A DNA stretch of 64,000 nucleotides, taken from positions 1 to 64,000 of the forward strand of contig JAKCPI010007836.1 of NCBI GenBank assembly GCA_023213315.1, read 5' to 3'. This document shows positions 28,601 to 37,700 of this stretch, one piece after another. Below the pieces are notes generated by a model. It had not been told where the DNA came from, ran no database searches, and was given only the letters and a program-made list of their open reading frames with translations. Every line of letters begins with the position of its first letter. Positions within the stretch are counted from its first letter, which is position 1. Origin of the DNA: Euborellia annulipes (taxonomy: Eukaryota; Arthropoda; Insecta; Dermaptera; Anisolabididae). The position numbers and the translations under genes were made by a program.

Positions 28601-31600
28601 GATCAAAACGTTCGCTCATGCTGACATTAGTCCCCCGCTTCTCTGAATTAGAAATTATTTTTAACACATTGGTTGACACGGGCCCTCCGAAAAATCATTT
28701 TTTTTGTACTGATGATGACCAGGCGTGATGCCGGTCGAAATATTTACGAATTAAATTGATGTGAGAGGCGTCCATTAACGGCTGGTTTTATTCTCCGGTT
28801 CCTTCTATTAATATTTTATTCAAATAAAGAGATCCGAAAACTCTTTAACTATAAATTATACCCCTTCCACCAGTAAGGGTTTTGCTGCTTACAGTATGGT
28901 GTTAGATCAGACCCTGGTCTGTCCCCTTCCTGGTATTACCCGAATCATTCGACAAAAATTTATTTCAAGTGGATTGGCTACCAATCTAAAATATTGTTAT
29001 ATAAATATATGTTACCGTCCACATGAAAAGGTACAAAATCTTCACTGAGCAAAATTTTCAGTAGAGCCGATTTACCAAAAAGTTGAAAAAAATCGATTTT
29101 TTTTATTACTGATTCCAATTCTCTAGTTCTTCATCTTATATGATGAAATATTCGTTTCGTCAGAATCGATGTATTTTATATAAAAAAATTGAAAAAACAA
29201 ACTTTAAACTCATTTTTCTCAAAAGTAAGTTTTTCATAAACAAAATTAAAAAAAACATATCTTCCAACCAAAAATTGTAAAAAAATTCTAAAAATACCGG
29301 CTTGCTCAGCAGGATATATTCTGTAAAGAAAGCATAAAAACTCAATTTTGACCCCGGTGACGATTTGGTACCTTTTCATGTGGACGGTCCCATATGACTT
29401 AGAATTTTTATCTCTTATCATAATTTATATATAATATTTAAAAAATTAATATATTCAAATCGTGGCATTAAATTTCCCCTATCATTTATTTATAATAAGC
29501 CTCAATCAATCATTTTCAAAATATTTATTTTTATTATTCATATCATATCACTTCCTTCACTTTGCATTTAATAAAATAAATATAATCATTTATTATTAGA
29601 TAAATAAACGAAAGATTAAAGAAATTGATGGCTGATGAGCAATTCAGGAGAAATGACGTAAAACAGCCGACAAAAAATACAAAATTGATTATCTCTATCG
29701 GCATTTTGAACTTTTGAGCTCTTCATCAGCAAAATTTATTCATATATTAAAGAAATTACATTTAAAATACTGCATCACATAAAACGGAAAGAAATTTAAA
29801 CTAACAAATTAAGAAATGTTCACAATTTGACTCAATGCTTTGTCATTTGAATTCATACTTTCAATAATTGGACTGGAGATGGCCTTATCTAATTAAAACC
29901 GAAACTGTGTTTCATTTTGTGGAGACTAACTTACTGGCTGCCTGCCTCCTCTATAATTGTTATTATAATACAACAGTCACTTTATTTATTTCAAAAATGC
30001 AATTGTATTTTCTGTTTTCCACCACTAGGATATTTTTGTGACCCCTGGTCTCTATAAGGCTCTGTATATCTATACTATATATATATTGTCTTTTTCTTCT
30101 GTCACTTGCTTGTTAACTAATGTGTTTCTGTATTTTGAATGTAATTTCTTTTATTTAGGCCCTAATAACTATCTCGAAATGTATTTGAAACGTTGACAAA
30201 GATAATTAAAGATGTTGATAATAGAAGATAATTAAATATGTATTTCTTTTATTTATCATATAAATTTAGATACCAAATAAAGAGTTAAAAATGAATACTA
30301 AAAACAATATAATATAAAAAGTTAAAAACTAAATACCCCCAACTTCCCAAGCCGGGTTTTACTTCTATAATATCCATTTATATTTTGTTCTTCAAATTTG
30401 CTCTCTTCTAAAACTTTACGGCTTGAAATCTTATAACTTCTTTCCCCAGCCCCTTGCCGTAGAGTAGTGTTAGTATATTCGCCTCTTCTATTAAGGTTTA
30501 GGGGTTCACTACTCATGTAATTTTCTTTGAATTGTGGAATGAAGGATGTTGTGTTAGTTAGAATTATTAATTAATTTTATTTTAAAGTTTATGTGTAGAA
30601 AAAAAAAACAAACCTGCGGACTCAATAGCCTTAAATTAATCGTCCCTTAATTTCTTCTATTAATAAATTTTCTTTTTATTTGAAGGAGAGAGCAGAACCA
30701 CCGGGGTCTGAGGTTCGAGTTGCCGTCTTGGGTTCAGCAGATGCAGGAAAATCAACTCTTGTCGCAGTTCTTGGCCATGGCCAATTGGACAATGGACGAG
30801 GCAAAGCTCGTCTGAACACATTTCGGTGATTAAATTATTTTTATATAAAATTTTGGAAATAGCTCTATTTATTCTTTCTTTTAGTCATCTTCATGAAATT
30901 CGAACTGGAAGGACAAGTTCAATTGCCCACGAGACTTTGGCTTTCGATCGATCTGGTTCAGTATTAAATCACCGTCAAGCTTTGCTTGGCAATGAAGAAA
31001 TAATGGCCACTCACGCCGATAAAGTATTAAAAAAAATTCTATTCTCAAAATAAAAAAAGAAAATGAATAATTATCTTAATTATTTTTTTTTTTTATATAA
31101 AATTTCAGTTGGTTACTCTTTTGGATTTGGCCGGTCATCAAAAATATGCGCGGACGACACTTCTTGGACTTACAGGCTATTCGCCACATCATGCCATATT
31201 AGCCGTTTCTGTTGCCAATTTTATTTCTCAGGTAATTTTTTTTATCAAGCCAGAATGAATGAATCGATGTAAACATAAACGTTCAGAAGCCATGTTTGTT
31301 TTTCGTGAAATCGAGTTCTTGGAGGGAAATTGTTCTTGGAAAAAGAATGCACTTCAAATTCTAATCAAATTTAATTTTACTTTTAAAACAATCCAAGGAG
31401 TCTTAAATACTTATTCTATGAAATATCTTAATTTTATCTGACTTTTATGCTGAACTGTTTGTTCTTTCCCACAATTTTCATGTCAAACCAATTTCTCTAC
31501 ATATAGAGAAAACTCTTTTCTCGAAGAATGGAATGAGAATGATAATTAATTTCAATTAAATTCAATTAATTTTAAATACATAAACCCTAGATAAAATTGT

Positions 31601-34600
31601 GGCCTAACTTAATTTATTGCTATTTTTTTAGGGTCCAAGTTCATTGATCTCGGGATCTGCAAGGGAGCATCTCGCTTGGCTTTTAGCTCTGGAATTGCCA
31701 TTCTCAATTGCTCTTACTAAATGTGATCTACTCCAAGGAGTAAATTCGACACAGACGCTTCTTTCAGCGCTCTCTAATTCTCTTTCGAAGATGGGATGTA
31801 ATAAGGTATGTTTTATATATTTGTATAATTAATAATAATTATTTATTTATCCAGAGCAACTCAGAGGCTCATGACTTTCCTAAAAATGTACAATATTTCT
31901 ACTAATTTTTAGCGCACTCTTGATCTTGCTTCTTTAATTTCTTCATAAGATCCATAGTCCTTTCCTCCATCTTGTCCCCGTTCAGACTCTTCCACCATTT
32001 ACTTATCCAACCTCTCCTCATTTCTTAATATTTGGTATTTCTCTTATTTTGTTTCTGGGGCTTATGGCCACTCTCTTCTTACTTTTTCATCAGCCCCCTA
32101 TGTATTCCATTTTTATTTGCCTCTCTTCTCCTTAATATACACTAATTTTCTCTTCCTATTTTGTAGTAGTATACAAGTTCAATATTTCTAATTCTACCCA
32201 AAACAATGGAGTTGAAGTCGATCAATTTTCGTCATTGTACATATCGTCGGTCCAGTTCAAGACTGGTCTAACTCAAAAAAAGCGATTTTTCAGGAGAGCT
32301 GTTTAAATCTTTCCAAAAAAAAAAAAAATTTGGGGGAACTCAAAAAAAGGTAAGGGAAAAAAAAAAAGTTTCTGCTTTTTCTTACCATTCATAACCGTTG
32401 CCTGCGTTATGCGATTGCTGAAATTTTGCACGAATCTTGCACCGAAATATTTCAGGTTTTTAAAGAGATGATTTACTCTTGCCATCCGCTCCACAAATCC
32501 AAGATGGCTCACTTATCCGCGCTCAATCTAGAGGTCATCTACTAAGTTGTTTAAGAAACGGACTTACACAAAGATAGTAGAGGCAATTTGAAGATAATTT
32601 GTGCAAAAAACTCAAAATTGCATTTTTTGAGTTAGGCTGTTCTTGAATTGGACCGACAATATGTCCATTTGATAGATCGTTCCATTTTCGATGTTCAGTG
32701 GTTAGGGCACACTGAGTACAATTCGGTGGATCCGTGGTTCAACTCCCGGCGGCCCACCTTAACTTTTGTCGGTTATTTAAATTAATAAATATTAAATTGT
32801 ATGATTTTTCTTCACGGATCTGATCGTGATTATATATAATATCTTAAATATATTATGTATATAATTTCTTATTAATTTTTAGACTTTGATCTCAATGGAA
32901 TCCACCGAATCGTCCAACAACAATAAAGAGGTCCCAACAAGTGGATTCTTTGCCACAAAGATACCAGTATTTTTTATTTCGGCTGTAAATGGTTTTGGTC
33001 TCGATGCAATCACTCATTTCCTTCATGGAATTAAACCACCCGAGTCCATTACCAACCCATCGACAACGATGCAACATCAAAACAATTTTGGTAATTATTT
33101 ATTTTAGATTTTTTTTTTTTTTTAATAATTTAATTTAATAATTTAATAAATTGCAGATAAAGACACAACAAATTGTGAGTTTCTTATTGAAGAGACTATT
33201 CGCGTACCTCATGTAGGGACTGTAGTTGCTGGACTCGTTACCCAGGGCGAGGTAAATAGACTAAACAATTAATATAATTATTGATAGAGATGTGTGCACT
33301 ATTTCCTTTTTCCTTAGAAATCTAACTTTAAAATTTGCTTATATACAGGGTATCTATAATTAAAATTGAAATTTGTGAGCAGTCTGTATCAAAAACTTTG
33401 CAGCAGAATTGCTTGAAAATTGAGTAATGACAGAATGAAATGATGGGAATTTTATCGAGAAAAAAAATGAGTTTCAAAAAAAAAAAAACACTAGATGGCG
33501 CACTAGATTTTGAAAAAAAATCAAAACAAAATCATACAGGTGTCATTAAAAAACATTTACAAATGAATTTGTGCCCCCGGGCTTGGCCATTGTACCAGAT
33601 GGCTTAAATAGAAATGCCTGGACCCCCAATAGATACTCAGATATCATATATAACGGTTATCGTAAAGCCTTATATGTCCTAAGTTGCCGAAAAGTCTGTG
33701 TGAATGTGCGTGTGAGTGTGAAACAATGAATTTTGTTATATTTACATGTTTTTTAATGACACCTGTATGATTTTGTTTTGATTTTTTTTTCAAAATTACT
33801 GTAAATTGTCTTTTTCTTCTTTGATTATTTCAAAAACTATTCAGTTTTCGAAAAAATGTATAAAAACTTTTTAAAATAGAGTAATTTATCATAATATGAC
33901 AAAGAAATTGATAATTTCAAAATTTTTGAAAAAACTTTTTAGTTAAAGTACTTCTTCCAGGTGACGTATTTTCTCCAAAAATTGATAAAAATCTACAATT
34001 TTAGTGTAAAGAGTATATACCAAATTTCATCGATCTGGCTGATTGCATTTTTAAGCAATCGTATTCACACACAAACACACACACGGACATAATTCCAAAA
34101 GAATATACGAGAAAGTTTAAGGGAAGTCATTCCCGACTTATTTTTTTTTAAATTCATTGATTTTTTTTTCTCGATAAAAATTCCATCATTTCATTCTGTC
34201 ATTACCTAATTTTCATTCTTTTGCATAGTTTTTGCTACAAACTGCTCACAAATGTCAAATTTAATTATGGACATCTTGTATATAAAAAGGTGAACATACA
34301 TGTTTATTAATATTTTTTTAGCTTCACGCTCGAGCAAATCTTGTTCTTGGACCTCTATCGGATGGTCGTTTTGTTCCTGCCCGAGTGCAATCGATTCATC
34401 GTAATAAAACACCCTGTCGAAGGGTTCCTCAAGGACAGACTGCTTCTCTAGTACTTGCACCTTTAACAACATCTGTTCAGCCTCGACGAGGAATGGCTCT
34501 TGTTTCTTCGCAACTTAATCCACAAGCAAGTCTCTTCTTTCAGGTGAAGTATCATCAACATATATAGCCACCAGTAACGTAGCCAGGGCCGGAACTAGGA

Positions 34601-34667
34601 ATTTTTGGGGGGGGGGGGAAAATTTTTTTTCCCCCCCCCCCAACATTTCTCTATACAAAATTTATTA

Positions 34668-34712
<45 letters not shown>

Positions 34713-37700
34713 CTCTCTCCTCCCGCCCCCTCTCCCCCCCCCCCCCCCCCCCCCCCCCCTAGCGTAGCTAGGTTTTTTCTCAGGGTTAGGATCAAATGGA
34801 GCCAAGTAGCTTAAATGATTTTAACTAAGCCACTGAAAGCTTATAGTCTTTTAGAAATAATAAATTGTAATCTTAAGGAAAGTAGATGCGCAGCCAGGAG
34901 AATAAAAATTTTTTTAATTCTTTTGGTCGACGCACATAGGAGTATTTGTTCAATAAACCCGGACAAAAGTCGAAATCACTAAGTTACTCAAAAGTCGTAA
35001 TAAAATTATTGTTCCTCAAGCTATTCAACAGATAACCGGTCCCTCCTAAGGTAGGGAAGCTATTTTAAGGGGGGGGTGACAATGGGGAGGGGGCGCCCCA
35101 CCCCCCCCCAAGATTTTGGAAGGAAATAGTAAATTCTGAGCTTACTACTTAGATACTGTATTTCAAAACATAAATTGATTCATTTTCAGTCAGAATTTTA
35201 CGTTTACAAACTATATTACGAAGCCAAAATTTTTGGCATACATTTTTAGTTTAATTATCAGACAAAAGAATTTTTGTTTATGTGTTTGATCTTTTCTGGC
35301 TATTATTTATATATAGCCATAAAATATGGTTATTTGACTATTATATAGCACACTTACATCATCCCTTAAGTCCAACATTTTGTTTTACTTGAAATAATTC
35401 ATTTTATTTACTCATTAATTTGAAGTAACTGTAAAACAAAATGGGGGATTTAGGGGGAAGATGTAAGAGTGGTATATAATAGTCAAATAACTATATTTTT
35501 AAGACTGTATATAAATTATAGCCCGACAAGATCAGACACATAAACAAAAATGCTTTTGTCTGAAAATTGAACTAAAAATGTATGGAAAATTATGGCTTCG
35601 TAAAATAGTTTGTAAATGTAAAATTCTGACTGCAAATGAATCAATTTATGTTTTAAAATATAGTACGTACCTCCTTCTGCAATATTCAAAAGCTTTTTCT
35701 TGTAAAACATTCACAGGGAAATACTAGAGCAATACAAAGTATTAGCACAATCGAAGCAGCCTAGAACAAAAGAGATGCGATCTAGATATTGACTGAGTTC
35801 CGACTGCTCGTATGTAAACAAGTGTAGAGCCATGGAATTTTTAAGGCTACCTTAGGACGCACCGGTTATCTAGCTTGAGAAACAATGAGTTTATTGCGAC
35901 TTTTGAATAACTTAGTGATTTCGACTTTTGTCCGGGTTTATTGAACAAATACTCCTATGTGCGACGTTTCAAATGCCAATCGCGATCTTCTTCGGGACAT
36001 GTTACAGTCTTCCCGCACACATGCATTGTATTGTACAAATATTCTATATATTACACAGTAACTGTTTTATAACTTTAGTACGAAATAATGTTTAAAAATA
36101 AATTGTAATTTTTCTGACCAATTTTAATTTTTAAAGTAAAGAAATTTAACTGAGAATTTTCAAAAAAATTTCATATTTAGATAAGAACAAGAGTTAATTG
36201 ATCAATTAATTTCCAAAAATTCAAGCCTATTAAAGAAAAAGTGTAATAGTTTAGGAAATGATTGTTAAAAGCAGCTCGGAATCAAATCACCTTCCTACAA
36301 AAAATGTATCCATTTCACTTTTTTCTTGAAGTAACAAAACGTAAATAATATCTGATCAAAGATAGAAGAAGAATTTATTTACTTTCTCAATGGCGATTGA
36401 TGAAGGGCTATTTATTATATCTTACAATGTTAGTAAAAAACATACATACATAGCATTTGCTATCGGTATATAGGAACATTGTACGTTTTTTGGTATAATT
36501 AGAAAATTTTTCTTTTTTTTTAAGGCTCGAGTGGTTGTCCTTTGGCACAGGGCAGGAGGCGGTCTCAAGCCCGGAGCTGAAACCACTGTTCATGTTGGTA
36601 CAGTTCGTCAAACCGCCCAGGTAAGCCAACAATTTATATATATGTTACGCCGAATTGACGAATTTCATGAATTCGGCAAGCCCCTGCCGAGTTCACGTAT
36701 TAGGCAATTTTATGCCTATTTCGCGAATTCGGCAAAAAAAAAATTTGCCTAATTCACAAAATGGGCAATTATTCTTTGCACACGCATGAACTGTCACTTT
36801 GCAACTCAATATGGCGCCTTACATATATCAACTATTTTACATAGGGTTTTATATGATTATGTTTGTTTTTTAAGGTATTTAAATTAAGGGCTTTAAATAC
36901 TCAAAGATGCAAAAATTTTATGATATTATCAATTGTGCTAGTAAAGGATATTGAGGCAAGTAAAGATCCTTTAAAATTTCAGCAAAATTAAATCGAATGC
37001 ACTGTCAGTGTTAGAGATTAAGTTCAATAAACAAAAAGAAATTCGCCTGAAACGAAGAACAAATACTCTTAAAACATCTCAGGGAATTCTCGGCTGGGGA
37101 TTCGTAGATGATTTAGAACAACTTGCAGGGGTCCCGACTTTGCCGGGTTCGGTCCGTTAAGGTCGGTTTTCCTTTAGAAAAGAAAAATTTAAAACAACTA
37201 AGGAAATTTCTCGGCTTCGGTTCGGGTAGCTTCGGTCCAAAACCGTACAGTTCGTTTCGAACTAAACGGTTTTGTACCGAAGCTACCCGAACCGAAGGCC
37301 GACACTAGGGGACTTGATCGGTTGTTTGATAAAAATAAATAAATAAATAAATTTTAATTAATTTTACTTTATTTTATTAATTATCCCAATTATCTCAACC
37401 AAGATTGCATTATACCAGTACAAGTTTCTTTAGGTGATAAATATAATCGAGAAATGAAAAACCCGAAAAAGCAAATGGTTGCTTTTTTCGTGAAATGGGC
37501 AAAACTAAGAAAAAATAATGCCTAATTCGTGAACTCGGCAGAGGGCTTGCTGAACTCACGAAAATGGCAAAATTTTGCAGATTTCATGAATCGTCGATTC
37601 GGCGTAACTTATATACAACACCACCTGCATAAAACTTGAAATATTTTACTTTACTCTCTCTACTAGGGAAAAACGAAAGCAATAATCTTTGGTAGCAATG

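Larger units (their letters stand above)
28250..28805. mobile_element. Tandem plus inverted array of hammerhead-bearing units
   Basis: In Gtpbp2 intron 2. A unit of about 150 bp occurs twice in direct order (about 28309-28457 and 28459-28607) and once inverted; the symmetry centre is GATC at 28601-28604. Outer sequence AAGGAACCGGAGAATAAAAC before the first copy is repeated inverted at the right edge. Each of the three units carries a hammerhead-like motif. Confidence 0.87.

Noticed and set aside
29715..29760. Functional hammerhead
   Set aside because: CTGATGA and stem II are there, but the GAAA box reads AAAA, so kept only as a remnant.
34595..34814. Frames of Lys, Gly, Pro or Phe runs on both strands
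   Set aside because: Homopolymer translation.
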